Assembly (NCBI RefSeq): GCF_000980895.1
Contig: NZ_LAZX01000085.1
Coordinates: 1 to 64,000, forward strand
Origin: Sphingomonas sp. Ag1
Lineage (GTDB): Bacteria > Pseudomonadota > Alphaproteobacteria > Sphingomonadales > Sphingomonadaceae
Direction: 5' to 3'
Length of the DNA: 64,000 nt
This document shows positions 43,982 to 52,544 of this stretch, in pieces. Under the pieces are notes generated by a model. The model saw only the letters and a program-made list of their open reading frames with translations, was not told the DNA's origin and ran no database searches. The translations under genes were made by a program, and so were the position numbers. How positions within the stretch are numbered: the first letter of the stretch is position 1; each line of letters begins with the position of its first letter.

Positions 43982-45496
43982 ATGCACCCCCGCCGATTTT
44001 CCACGCAAACCCCTGACAAACCGGCCTATATCATGGCCGGTACGGGTGAGGCCGTCACCTATGCCGAGCTTGAGGCACGCGCCAATCAGGTGGCGCACTG
44101 GCTGCGCGATCAGGGCGCTCGCGCCGGCGACGTCGTCGCGATCATGGCGGAAAATCACCCGCGTTTGTACGAGTTCATTTGGGGGGCGCAGCGGATTGGC
44201 GTCCATTATCTGCTGATCGCGACCGCGCTGACCGCCGGGGAGGTCGACTATATCCTGCGCGACGCCGATGCGCGGATCGCCATCCTCTCGGCGCGCGTAC
44301 TGGAACGCCTCGGCGAGCCGCCGTTGCCGGGGCGCACGGCATGCCTCGACGATGATCTGGGCGCGACGGTGCGCCGCTACCCCGATCATCCCGTGCGCGA
44401 CGAGGCGCCCGGCACCGACATGCTCTATTCGTCGGGCACCACGGGCTTCCCGAAGGGCATCAAGTCGCCGCTTCCCGCCAGCTTCGACCAGCCGCCCCGC
44501 GCGGTCGAAATCGGCACCCGCTTCTTCGGCTATGCGCAGGACAGCATCTATCTCTGCCCCGCGCCGCTATACCATGCCGCCCCGCTGCGCTGGAGCCTTG
44601 CGATCCATCGCCTCGGCGGCACCGTCATCCTCATGGAACGGTTCGACGCCGCCGCGGCGCTGTCGGCGATCGCCCGCCACCGCGTGAACATCGCGCAGGT
44701 GGTGCCAACGCATCTTGCCCGCATGCTCGCGCTGCCCGCCGAGGAGCGCGGAGGCCACGACATCTCCTCGCTCCGCTCCGTGTTCCACGCCGGCGCACCC
44801 TGTCCCGTGCCGCTGAAGTACCGCGCGATCGAGTGGTTGGGGCCAATCGTCGGCGAATTCTACAGCGGGACCGAAGGGGTCGGCCTCACCGTAGCCACCT
44901 GCAGCGACTGGCTCGCGCATCCCGGCACCGTCGGCCGCGCGGTCCAGGGCGAGATCCGCATCTGTGGCGAGGATGGGGAGCCGCTTCCGACGGGCGACGA
45001 AGGCCTCGTGCGCTTCGCCAACGCCAATCCCTTCGCCTATCACAAGGATCCCGAACGCACTGCCGCGGCGTACAACCAGCATGGCTGGCCCACCCTCGGC
45101 GACATCGGGCGCATCGATGCCGACGGCTTCCTGTACCTCACCGATCGCGCCAGCTTCATGATCATCTCGGGCGGCGTGAACGTCTACCCGCAGGAGGTGG
45201 AGAACCGCCTGTTGCAGCACGCACAGGTCGCCGATGTGGCGGTCGTCGGATTGCCCGATCCCGAGATGGGCGAGCGGGTGGTGGCGCTGGTCGAGCCGCG
45301 CATATGGCCGCTCCTGGACGAAGCAGCGCTGGCCGCCGACCTCGACGCCTTCGCCCGCCAGGGCCTCAGTCCGGTGAAGGTGCCGCGCCGCTACGTTTTC
45401 CGACCCACGCTGGAGCGTACCGATGCGGGCAAGCTGGTGAAGCGGCGACTGCGCGACACCTTGCTGGCCGAGGATACAGAAATGGTGATCCAATGA
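43982..45496 (+). CDS. Class I acyl-CoA ligase (AMP-forming)
   Basis: 504-aa enzyme that activates a carboxylic acid with ATP and CoA. Motifs: LYSSGTTGFPKGIK, FYSGTEGVG, GWPTLGDIGRIDADGFLYLTDR and the C-terminal RTDAGKLVKRRLR with catalytic lysine. It is about 90 residues shorter than the ligase at 13047 and belongs to a different subgroup. The stop overlaps the MFS start (ATGA). With transporter, dehydrogenase and thiolase it suggests degradation of an imported acid by beta-oxidation-like steps. Confidence 0.92.
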   Translation: MHPRRFSTQTPDKPAYIMAGTGEAVTYAELEARANQVAHWLRDQGARAGDVVAIMAENHPRLYEFIWGAQRIGVHYLLIATALTAGEVDYILRDADARIAILSARVLERLGEPPLPGRTACLDDDLGATVRRYPDHPVRDEAPGTDMLYSSGTTGFPKGIKSPLPASFDQPPRAVEIGTRFFGYAQDSIYLCPAPLYHAAPLRWSLAIHRLGGTVILMERFDAAAALSAIARHRVNIAQVVPTHLARMLALPAEERGGHDISSLRSVFHAGAPCPVPLKYRAIEWLGPIVGEFYSGTEGVGLTVATCSDWLAHPGTVGRAVQGEIRICGEDGEPLPTGDEGLVRFANANPFAYHKDPERTAAAYNQHGWPTLGDIGRIDADGFLYLTDRASFMIISGGVNVYPQEVENRLLQHAQVADVAVVGLPDPEMGERVVALVEPRIWPLLDEAALAADLDAFARQGLSPVKVPRRYVFRPTLERTDAGKLVKRRLRDTLLAEDTEMVIQ

Positions 45497-46881
45497 GCGA
45501 CGCGGCAACGATGGGTCGATCGGACACGGTGCCGGGGGGTCTGCAACCCGCTGCACCGGCGGCGGAACCGCAGGGTGCGGCGTCCTTCCCGCTGCCAAGC
45601 GCTGCGGCCGCACGCTATTCGGTGTGGCTGCTGACCGTCATCTACATGCTGAACTTCGTCGATCGGCAGATCGTCAACATCCTGGCCGAACCGATCAAGC
45701 GCGATCTGGGGCTCGCCGACTGGCAGCTGGGTGCGATGACGGGCCTCGGCTTCGCCATGCTGTACACGACGCTGGGCATCCCCATGGCACGCCTCGCGGA
45801 ACGCTATCACCGCGGCCGGATCATCTCCGGGTGTCTTGTCGTGTGGAGTGGCTTCACCATCCTGTGCGGCCTGACGACGACCTTTGCGCAAATCCTGTTC
45901 GCCCGCATCGGTGTCGGTGTGGGGGAAGCGGGGTGCACGCCCTCGGCGCAGTCGCTGATTGCCGACAGCGTGCCGGCGAACCGGCGCGCGTCGGCGCTCG
46001 GCACTTTCTCGATGGGCGTGCCGATCGGATCGCTCGCGGGCCTGATGATCGGCGGGCTGATTGCGCAAAGCTATGGCTGGCGGGCGGCCTTCATGGTCGC
46101 TGGCGCGCCGGGCATCCTGCTGGGCGTGATCGCCTTTGCCACGCTGCGCGACCCGCGCCCCGCGGGAACGCCGAAGGATCGCGCGAACCTGCTGCCGCTC
46201 AGCGCGGTGCTGAAGCAATTGCGCGGTCAGCCTGCCTTCTGGTGGCTTGCCGCGGGCTCGGCGATCACCTCCTTCGTCGGCTATGGGCAGCAAGCGTTCT
46301 ACGTCTCCTTCTTTCTGCGCAACTACACACCGGAACTCACCGCCGCGGCGCAGGCGGTCGGCTTCGCCGGGCCGCTCGCCTTCATCGGCGTCACCCTGGG
46401 CATCGTGCTGGGCGTGTCCGGCGGCCTTGGCACCTTGATCGGCGGGCGCCTCGGCGATCGCTATGTCGCGCGTGGACCCGGCGGCTATGGCATGGTCGCT
46501 GCGATTTCGATGCTGATCTCCGGCCCGCTTCTCGCCGCGGTATTCTTTCTCGGCAGCGGCCTGACGATCCTCGTGCTGCTGACCGTGCCCCTGTTCTTCA
46601 AGAACATGTGGTTCGGCCCGGTGTTCGCCGCCATCCAGGGCATGATCGCCCAGCGCTCACGCGCCACTGCCACCGCGATCTTCCTGTTTGTCCTCAATGC
46701 AGGCGGGCTGGGCTTGGGCGCGCTGCTCACCGGGCTGATCAGCGACCTGTTCGCCACCAGCTACGGCGAGGCGGAGGGGGTACGCTACGCGCTGGCGGCG
46801 ACGTCGCTGGTCTCCTTCCTGTCGGCGGCCTGTTTCTGGCGGGCCGCCGTCGTGATGCGCCGCGAAGCTGCTGGCGCGTGA
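45493..46881 (+). CDS. MFS transporter
   Basis: 462-aa carrier with 12 predicted helices. After a 40-residue cytoplasmic tail the first helix begins YSVWLLTVIYMLNFVDRQIV, followed by the loop 2-3 motif GIPMARLAERYHRGRI. The sequence resembles the sphingomonad MFS group (spinster-like) often found in aromatic or terpenoid acid clusters. Start overlaps the ligase stop. It may move the acid across the inner membrane after uptake by the adjacent TonB receptor. Confidence 0.9.
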   Translation: MSDAATMGRSDTVPGGLQPAAPAAEPQGAASFPLPSAAAARYSVWLLTVIYMLNFVDRQIVNILAEPIKRDLGLADWQLGAMTGLGFAMLYTTLGIPMARLAERYHRGRIISGCLVVWSGFTILCGLTTTFAQILFARIGVGVGEAGCTPSAQSLIADSVPANRRASALGTFSMGVPIGSLAGLMIGGLIAQSYGWRAAFMVAGAPGILLGVIAFATLRDPRPAGTPKDRANLLPLSAVLKQLRGQPAFWWLAAGSAITSFVGYGQQAFYVSFFLRNYTPELTAAAQAVGFAGPLAFIGVTLGIVLGVSGGLGTLIGGRLGDRYVARGPGGYGMVAAISMLISGPLLAAVFFLGSGLTILVLLTVPLFFKNMWFGPVFAAIQGMIAQRSRATATAIFLFVLNAGGLGLGALLTGLISDLFATSYGEAEGVRYALAATSLVSFLSAACFWRAAVVMRREAAGA

Positions 46882-46913
46882 GCAACGCTTTCTTTTCTGA
46901 AGGGAATCACTGA

Positions 46914-47696
46914 ATGCAGATCACCGCTGACACCGCCGCCGTCGTGACCGGCGGCGCCTCCGGCCTCGGCCGCGCCAGTGCGGAGGCGCTCGCCGCCGCC
47001 GGCGTGAAGGTTGCCATCTTCGATCTGAACGAGGAAGCGGGACAGGAAGTCGCCGACGCGATCGGCGGCATCTCCTGCCACGTGAACATCATGAGCGAGG
47101 AGTCGGTCCTCGCCGGTTTCGAGAAGGCGCGTGCCGCCCACGGGCAGGAGCGTATTCTGGTTCACTGCGCGATGGCCAACCGCAAGGGCAAGACTGTCGG
47201 CCGCAACAAGCAGACCGGCGAGTTCACCCGCTTCTCCACCGAGGATTTCGCCTTTGCCACCGACGGCATCCTGATCTCCAGCTACCGCATGGCCTCGCTG
47301 TCGGCGTTCGGGATGGCCGGGCTGGAGCCGCTGGAGGATGGCGAGCGTGGCGCGATCATCCTGACCTCATCGGTAGCGGCGCAGGACGCGCAGATCGGGC
47401 AGGTGGCTTACGGCGCCGGCAAGTCGGGCGTAAACGGCATGGTGCTGCCGATGGCGCGTGACCTCATGGACCTGGGCATTCGCGTGAACGCGATCATGCC
47501 GGGCATCTTCGGCACGCCGCTGCTGGGCAAGCTGCCACAGCAGGTGTTCGACAATCTCAACGCGTCGGTGCCCTTCCCCAAGCGCCTGGGCAAGCCGGAG
47601 GAATATGCCTCGCTGGTTCTCGAACTGGTGCGCAACGCCTATTTCAACGGCCAGTCGATCCGCCTCGACGGCGCCATCCGCATGGCGCCGCGCTGA
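46914..47696 (+). CDS. SDR family dehydrogenase, 3-hydroxyacyl-CoA dehydrogenase type
   Basis: 260-aa short-chain dehydrogenase with the nucleotide motif TGGASGLG (residues 12-19), FDLN for NAD preference, and the catalytic Ser (LTSSVAAQ) plus YGAGK. The C-terminal half (RVNAIMPGIFGTPLLGKLPQ) resembles type-2 3-hydroxyacyl-CoA dehydrogenases. Directly before a thiolase, it would oxidise a hydroxyacyl-CoA to the ketoacyl-CoA. Confidence 0.9.
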   Translation: MQITADTAAVVTGGASGLGRASAEALAAAGVKVAIFDLNEEAGQEVADAIGGISCHVNIMSEESVLAGFEKARAAHGQERILVHCAMANRKGKTVGRNKQTGEFTRFSTEDFAFATDGILISSYRMASLSAFGMAGLEPLEDGERGAIILTSSVAAQDAQIGQVAYGAGKSGVNGMVLPMARDLMDLGIRVNAIMPGIFGTPLLGKLPQQVFDNLNASVPFPKRLGKPEEYASLVLELVRNAYFNGQSIRLDGAIRMAPR

Positions 47697-47760
47697 TCCG
47701 TCCGATCCCTGCGGCAACGCTGCAGGGTCGATTTGATGCCTCATGGAAGGAAGAGCTGCC

Positions 47761-49020
47761 ATGTCCGCTGCCTATATCGTCGATGCCGCCCGCACCCCGC
47801 GCGGGGGGGGCAAGCTGGGCAAGGGTGCCCTGACGCATCTGCATCCCCAGCACCTTGGCGCCACCGTGCTGAAGGCGCTGCGCGACCGCAACGCGCTGGA
47901 TACGTCGCGGGTGGACGACATCATCTGGTCGACCAGCCAGCAGCGCGGCAAGCAGGGCGGTGATCTGGGCCGGCTGTCCGCGCTGTTCGCGGGCTATGAC
48001 GTCAAGGCGTCGGGCGTGACGCTTGACCGTTACTGCGGCGGTGGGATCAGCAGCGTCGGCTTTGCCGCGTCACAGATCATCGCCGGGTTCGAGGATGTCG
48101 TTATCGCCGGCGGGACCGAGATGATGAGCCACCATGCCGAGGCGGACGGCTGGGAGCAGGGAACGCCCTTCGCGGAGCTTGGGCGCGCCAAGGGCAATTA
48201 CGCGCTGTACGAGGAGCATCCGATCTCGCACGTCGGCGTCGCCGCGGACGCGATCGCCGCGATGGAGGGCATCGGACGCGCCGAACTCGATGCATTTGGC
48301 GCCGAGAGCCAGCGCCGCGCCGCGCTTGCCATGGCGGAGGGCCGCTTCGACCGCAGCATCGTCCCGGTCCATAACGACGACGGCACGGTTGCGCTGGACC
48401 ACGACGAATATCCCCGGCCGGAAACCACCGCGGAAAGCCTCGCGGCGCTGAAGCCCAGCTTCGCCGCGATCGCCAACGTGCCGGCATCCCCTGATGGCAC
48501 CACGATGAAGCAGATGATCCAGCGCAAATATCCCGAGCTGGAATGGGAGCCGGCGCATCATGCCGGGACGTCATCGGGCGTGGTGGATGGCTCGGCAGGG
48601 CTGCTGCTCGCCTCCGAGGAGGGCTTGCGGGCCAATGGCTGGAAGGCGCGCGCGCGCATCGTCACCGCCGTCAACCAGGGTGATTGCCCGACGTTGATCC
48701 TCAACGCGCCGGTGCCCGCCGCGCGCAAGGCGCTCGAGCGTGCCGGTCTGACCGTGGACGACATCGACGTGTGGGAGATCAACGAGGCATTCGCCGTCGT
48801 CACCGAAAAGGCGATCCGCGATCTCGGGCTCGACCGTGGCAAGGTCAACATCAATGGTGGCGCCATTGCGCTCGGCCATCCGATCGGGGCGACAGGATCG
48901 ATGTTGATCGGGACCGCCCTGGACGAGCTTGAGCGTTCCGGCGGACGCTATGCGCTGATCACGCAATGCGCCTTTGGCGGCATGGCGCCGGCGATCATCA
49001 TCGAGCGGCTGGACGGCTGA
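47761..49020 (+). CDS. Thiolase (acetyl-CoA C-acyltransferase)
   Basis: 419-aa thiolase with nucleophile Cys in DRYCGGGISS (near residue 86), GHPIGATGS with the catalytic His, and the second Cys in QCAFGGMAP. It cleaves 3-ketoacyl-CoA and releases acetyl-CoA. ATG 47761 has AAGGAAG upstream. Last gene of the ligase-transporter-dehydrogenase-thiolase operon. An acyl-CoA dehydrogenase and an enoyl-CoA hydratase are absent, so they must be encoded elsewhere or are not needed. Confidence 0.93.
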   Translation: MSAAYIVDAARTPRGGGKLGKGALTHLHPQHLGATVLKALRDRNALDTSRVDDIIWSTSQQRGKQGGDLGRLSALFAGYDVKASGVTLDRYCGGGISSVGFAASQIIAGFEDVVIAGGTEMMSHHAEADGWEQGTPFAELGRAKGNYALYEEHPISHVGVAADAIAAMEGIGRAELDAFGAESQRRAALAMAEGRFDRSIVPVHNDDGTVALDHDEYPRPETTAESLAALKPSFAAIANVPASPDGTTMKQMIQRKYPELEWEPAHHAGTSSGVVDGSAGLLLASEEGLRANGWKARARIVTAVNQGDCPTLILNAPVPAARKALERAGLTVDDIDVWEINEAFAVVTEKAIRDLGLDRGKVNINGGAIALGHPIGATGSMLIGTALDELERSGGRYALITQCAFGGMAPAIIIERLDG

Positions 49021-49053
49021 CGCTTTCCGCGTCGGCGGCGTTGGGCCGCGCCG

Positions 49054-49078
49054 GGAACGGGCGGTCCGGCGCTTCGTT
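49054..49078 (+). promoter_or_regulatory. EcfG-type general stress promoter
   Basis: GGAAC (49054-49058), 16-bp spacer, CGTT (49075-49078): the consensus of the alphaproteobacterial general stress sigma factor EcfG. The start would be about 49085, giving a leader of some 55 bases before the small gene at 49142. Confidence 0.65.
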
Positions 49079-49141
49079 GCCTCTGGAGAACCCAAGCCGA
49101 TCAGGGTCTTGTGACCGCGTGATCGGCATCCGGAGGTGATG

Positions 49142-49393
49142 ATGAGCAGCAAGCAGCCGATGCAGGCAGACGGCGCCGCGAGCAAGACGGCGCGCAGCGG
49201 TGAAACGCCCGGGCAGGAGAAGAGCGGCGGCGAGAGCCAGGGCGGCGCCTATCCCAACCCACACAGCGACAAGAATGGGAGCAAGAAGGGCGGCAAGTTC
49301 GACGGCGGCCAGTCCGAACGCGCCTATCATGGCACCGGCCAGCTCGGCGAGCAGAAGACCGGCGAGCAGCCCAATGCAGGTTCGACCGAATAG
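49142..49393 (+). CDS. Small hydrophilic stress-associated protein, unknown function
   Basis: 83-residue protein, MSSKQPMQADGAASKTARSG at the start, very rich in Gly, Ser, Gln, Lys and Glu and without hydrophobic segments, so probably disordered. ATG 49142 has GGAGG 5 bases upstream; ATG 49139 is next to it. An EcfG-type promoter precedes it, which suggests induction in stationary phase or stress. Composition resembles hydrophilin-like proteins, but no family is recognised. Confidence 0.7.
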   Translation: MSSKQPMQADGAASKTARSGETPGQEKSGGESQGGAYPNPHSDKNGSKKGGKFDGGQSERAYHGTGQLGEQKTGEQPNAGSTE

Positions 49394-49441
49394 GCGCGCC
49401 CGCGCCCGATCAATGCGTCTCCCGTTCGACCTTTAAAAGCG

Positions 49442-49471
49442 AAAGGCCGCCCTCTTGCGAGGACGGCCTTT
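49442..49471. terminator. Bidirectional terminator
   Basis: Stem AAAGGCCGcCCTC / GAGGaCGGCCTTT with one mismatch and a TTGC loop. A-tract and T-tract flank the stem, so it works on both strands: for the 83-residue gene (plus) and the 23-residue ORF (minus). Confidence 0.8.
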
Positions 49472-49497
49472 CCATTGTCAGCCGTTCAGGGCCTTCG

Positions 49498-49569
49498 TCA
49501 GGCGACGACCACCTTGGTGGAGGCCGCGTTCATCGAGTGAGCCTTGAGCGGCGTGAGACAATGAGACAT
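49498..49569 (-). CDS. 23-residue peptide ORF with perfect ribosome binding site
   Basis: ATG at 49569 is preceded by AAAGGAGGTGG (49584-49574), an essentially perfect anti-ribosomal sequence at 7-base spacing. The ORF reads MSHCLTPLKAHSMNAASTKV and then VVA before TGA, and a strong terminator follows 27 bases later. This gene-like arrangement is far better than chance for such a short frame. The peptide has one Cys, two His and two Lys, no transmembrane helix and no known family. It lies downstream of the DUF892 gene on the same strand and could be co-transcribed with it. Confidence 0.6.
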   Translation of the reverse strand: MSHCLTPLKAHSMNAASTKVVVA

Positions 49570-49673
49570 TCGACCACCTCCTTTCAGTTGTTGCAGGGTA
49601 GCGGCGATATGGAAATCATCGCCGCTCTTTCAAGAGCTTAGCGGGGGCTATAGAGCGGCGCCCGCGCTGGCGC

Positions 49674-50195
49674 TCACACCTTGGCCTTCAGGGAGCCGCC
49701 CTCAGCATAGAGCGTCGCATAACGGCGCGTGACCATTGGTAGCGATTCATCGATCCACGCGGCCATCGCCTCTTCTTCGCCCAGCGACTGTTTCAGCGCC
49801 GCCGTGGCAGTGGAGAAGCCGCCGTCATCGGCCATGACCAGCAGCGACTTGTACGCGGCGATCTCGAAATGCTCGAAGGCGTAGTTCGCGAAGCTGTTCT
49901 TGACGATCTCGTCACCCGCCATGCTGTGCGTGATCGCGGCCATGCTGCCGGACATGCTGAGGCCAAGGTCCTTGATCGTGGAACTGCTGGTCTCGAAACT
50001 CGCCAGGATCTCCTCCAGCCGCGCAATCTGGCCGTTGGTCTCCTCGATATGAGCGCGCAGCCGATCGGCGACTTCGGGGTAGTGTTCGATGCGCGCCACT
50101 TGCGGGGTCATGATCGAAAGGGCCTGCTTTTCCACCGCATGCGCGTTGACCAGGCCGGTGATGAACAATTCGCGAAGCACATCGTGACTGGGCAT
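49674..50195 (-). CDS. DUF892 (YciF/YciE-type) ferritin-like protein
   Basis: 173-aa helical protein of the YciF/YciE family, which has a ferritin-like four-helix bundle and is linked to stress responses. Metal-site-type residues appear in ELFITGLVNAHAVEKQA, HIEETNGQIARLEEIL and NYAFEHFEIAAYKSLL. ATG 50195 has AAGGAG 9 bases upstream; the frame extends to 50321 without a ribosome site. Its neighbours (small EcfG-controlled gene, CsbD further on) fit a stress gene neighbourhood. Confidence 0.88.
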   Translation of the reverse strand: MPSHDVLRELFITGLVNAHAVEKQALSIMTPQVARIEHYPEVADRLRAHIEETNGQIARLEEILASFETSSSTIKDLGLSMSGSMAAITHSMAGDEIVKNSFANYAFEHFEIAAYKSLLVMADDGGFSTATAALKQSLGEEEAMAAWIDESLPMVTRRYATLYAEGGSLKAKV

Positions 50196-50568
50196 CAGGC
50201 TTGACTCCTTTGCGTGACAGACAGCGAAGATCGGGGGCAGGACCCCGATATGATGGGATAATGCCCGCCATCGATCTTCTGCGGTCCTCAACCCATGAGC
50301 CGGCGGATCGTCTCCGCGCAAAGGCCGGCGACGACGGGAAAACCCGCTAACTTCGATCAGCCTGCGCAGATTGCTTGGCGGCTTCCGCTTGTCATCGCGG
50401 AATGAAGTAGGGGAAAACGGCTTCTCTACATGCCTGGCAAGGTGATGAGATGCCCACGGTCGCCGTCTGCATGACTGGCGTGCAACGCGGCCTCATCATT
50501 GCGTTTCGTCGCAAGGAAGCGCAAACATGGCTTGAACTTTTAGACTGCTGGCTCGTACCGCATTACTG
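50196..50568. other. Intergenic region between DUF892 and LOV kinase genes
   Basis: About 370 bp between divergent genes. It contains the DUF892 ribosome site (near 50205). A degenerate stress-sigma-like sequence (TGAAC, 16 bp, CGTA) at 50533-50557 lies just before the kinase start but misses consensus bases. I see no gene or RNA in the rest. Confidence 0.5.
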
Positions 50569-52323
50569 ATGCCTGCCCCGCACGAACCGTCCGACCCCGC
50601 CAAGCACACCGACTCCGAAGGAGGGGGGCAGGCATCCGGCCGCCCCGCGGCAGGGAAGCTGGATCAGGGCAGCACCGAGACGATGCCGCAGCCGGGGCTG
50701 CATCATTGGCGCGAAAGCACGATCACCGATCCCGATCTGCAGAATCGCGGCGGCGTGTTCTTTGCCGCGATCGAGATGACGCGGATGCCGATGATCCTCA
50801 CCGATCCCAATCGGGAGGACAATCCGATCGTCTTCGCCAACAAGGCCTTCCTTGACCTCACCGGCTATGAGGAATCGGAAGTGCTCGGACGCAACTGCCG
50901 CTTTCTCCAGGGAGCGCAGACCGACCGCAACTCGGTCGCTGAGCTCCGCGAGACCGTGGCGGAGAAGGGTTCGATCGCGCTCGAGATCCTGAATTATCGC
51001 CGCGATGGTACGCCGTTCTGGAATGCGGTGTTCATCGGCCCGGTCTATGACACCGATGGCAAGCTGCAATTCTTCTTTGCCAGTCAGCTGGATGTCACGC
51101 GGCGGCGCAACACCGAGCAATCCTACCGCCAGGCCCAGAAGATGGAATCAATCGGCCAGCTCACGGCTGGGCTGGCGCACGATTTCAACAATCTGCTGCA
51201 GGTGGTGAACGGCAATCTGGAACTGGTCACCGCGACTGACGATCCCGCCCGGATCAGGCGCTACGTCGCGGCGGCGCAATCGGCGGCCGAGCGCGGTGCC
51301 AAGCTGACACGGCAATTGCTGGCCTTCGCACGCAAGACCCGGCTTGAGCCGCGCGCTGTCAACCTGACGCAGCTGGTGTCGGAATTCAGCGAGCTGATCG
51401 AAAGCTCGGTCAACAAGCAGGTCGACATTCATCTCAGCCTGCGGCGCGGCCTGCCCTATGTCGTGCTCGACCCTGACCAGCTCGAAATGGCGCTGCTGAA
51501 TATCGTCAACAATGCACGCGACGCGATGAGCGACGGTGGGCTGGTGACGATTGCCACGCGCCCGCTGCGCCTGACCGAGGAAACCGCCGCCACCGACCTG
51601 GAACCCGGCGACTATGTCGTCCTTGAGGTGCAGGATGAGGGACCGGGGATGAACCCCGACGTGGCCGAGCGCGCAACTGAGCCGTTCTTCACCACCAAGG
51701 GCGTGGGCAAGGGCACGGGTCTTGGCTTGGCGATGGCCAGCGGCTTCGTGCGCCAGTCGGGCGGGCGGCTGGAGATCGAGACGGCGCCGGGTACCGGCAC
51801 CACCGTCCGCATGATCTTTCCGGTCCGCCGCGACGCCGAGGTGGAGCCGGCGCGCGAGCAGCAGCAGGAGGAGCAACGCCTCGACGATACCTTGGGTCCG
51901 GCACATATCCTCGTCGTCGAGGACAATGACGAGGTGTTGGCACTGGCGCGCGAGATCCTTGAAAGCCAGGGCTACAAGGTGTCGACCGCGGTTACCGGCG
52001 AAGATGGACTGCGCCTGTTCGATGAACTGCACCCCAAGACGCGTATCGACCTGCTGTTCACCGATCTGGTGATGCCGGGCGGCATGAACGGCCTGATGCT
52101 CGGCGACGCGATCATTTCGCGCGATCCATCGGTGTCGATCCTGATGACGACGGGCTATAATGAGGAACTGGTCGTTAACGGCCCGCGCGCCCGAGCATCG
52201 GACGTGCTGAGCAAACCGTACCGCCGTGCCGAACTGCTGGACCGGGTGCGTCAGGCGCTCAATCGGCGTGGTGAGAACGGCGACCGACGTCGTCGGTCGG
52301 ATTTCGGCGCGGCGCAGGCCTGA
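50569..52323 (+). CDS. LOV-domain hybrid histidine kinase with receiver domain
   Basis: 584-aa blue-light sensor. After about 45 polar residues, a LOV domain (50-175) carries the photoactive motif GRNCRFLQG with flavin-adduct Cys110. It is followed by a HisKA domain with phospho-acceptor His204 (LAHDFNNLLQVV), a HATPase domain (DEGPGM, GKGTGLGLAMA) and a C-terminal receiver with Asp499 (LLFTDLVMPGG). Light would trigger flavin-cysteine adduct formation and change kinase activity; the receiver may act as phosphate sink or output. No clear ribosome site precedes the ATG, and Met39 is an alternative start. Confidence 0.93.
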   Translation: MPAPHEPSDPAKHTDSEGGGQASGRPAAGKLDQGSTETMPQPGLHHWRESTITDPDLQNRGGVFFAAIEMTRMPMILTDPNREDNPIVFANKAFLDLTGYEESEVLGRNCRFLQGAQTDRNSVAELRETVAEKGSIALEILNYRRDGTPFWNAVFIGPVYDTDGKLQFFFASQLDVTRRRNTEQSYRQAQKMESIGQLTAGLAHDFNNLLQVVNGNLELVTATDDPARIRRYVAAAQSAAERGAKLTRQLLAFARKTRLEPRAVNLTQLVSEFSELIESSVNKQVDIHLSLRRGLPYVVLDPDQLEMALLNIVNNARDAMSDGGLVTIATRPLRLTEETAATDLEPGDYVVLEVQDEGPGMNPDVAERATEPFFTTKGVGKGTGLGLAMASGFVRQSGGRLEIETAPGTGTTVRMIFPVRRDAEVEPAREQQQEEQRLDDTLGPAHILVVEDNDEVLALAREILESQGYKVSTAVTGEDGLRLFDELHPKTRIDLLFTDLVMPGGMNGLMLGDAIISRDPSVSILMTTGYNEELVVNGPRARASDVLSKPYRRAELLDRVRQALNRRGENGDRRRRSDFGAAQA

Positions 52324-52380
52324 ACCTCTACCGCTTCCTCGCCCGATCCGGGGCACCTATCAGCCAGTAGATTGAAAAGC

Positions 52381-52407
52381 CCCAATCTTTCCGTGGGGCG
52401 ATTGCGC
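52381..52407. promoter_or_regulatory. CAATC-N12-GATTG element upstream of the first dedA gene
   Basis: CCCAATCTT at 52381-52389 and GATTG at 52400-52404. The 27-bp stretch matches the element at 56642-56668, upstream of the second dedA gene, at 21 of 27 positions with no gap. A GCCCCA / TGGGGC stem overlaps it. Candidate binding site of a shared regulator. Confidence 0.5.
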
Positions 52408-52544
52408 AGGAGCGGGACAGGCGGCTAGCGCCCGTTGAACGCGGGGCGCGTGTCTGCGCCCCATCTGCGTCGGGCGGTTGCCCGACGGTTCCGCCGCTGC
52501 CGCCATGTGACCGGGCAACCCCCGGTAGTCGCAGCGACGATCGA

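Noticed and set aside
47707..47727. CCCTGC / GCAGGG stem between dehydrogenase and thiolase genes
   Set aside because: Six-base stem with a 9-nt loop inside an operon; probably chance.
49624..49637. GCTCTT-TC-AAGAGC hairpin after the DUF892 gene
   Set aside because: Short 6-bp stem with a 2-nt loop and no T run; not convincing as a terminator or other element.
50533..50557. Stress-sigma-like sequence TGAAC-N16-CGTA before the LOV kinase gene
   Set aside because: It misses one base in each box relative to GGAAC and CGTT, and the start would fall almost on the ATG. It is too weak to list as a promoter.
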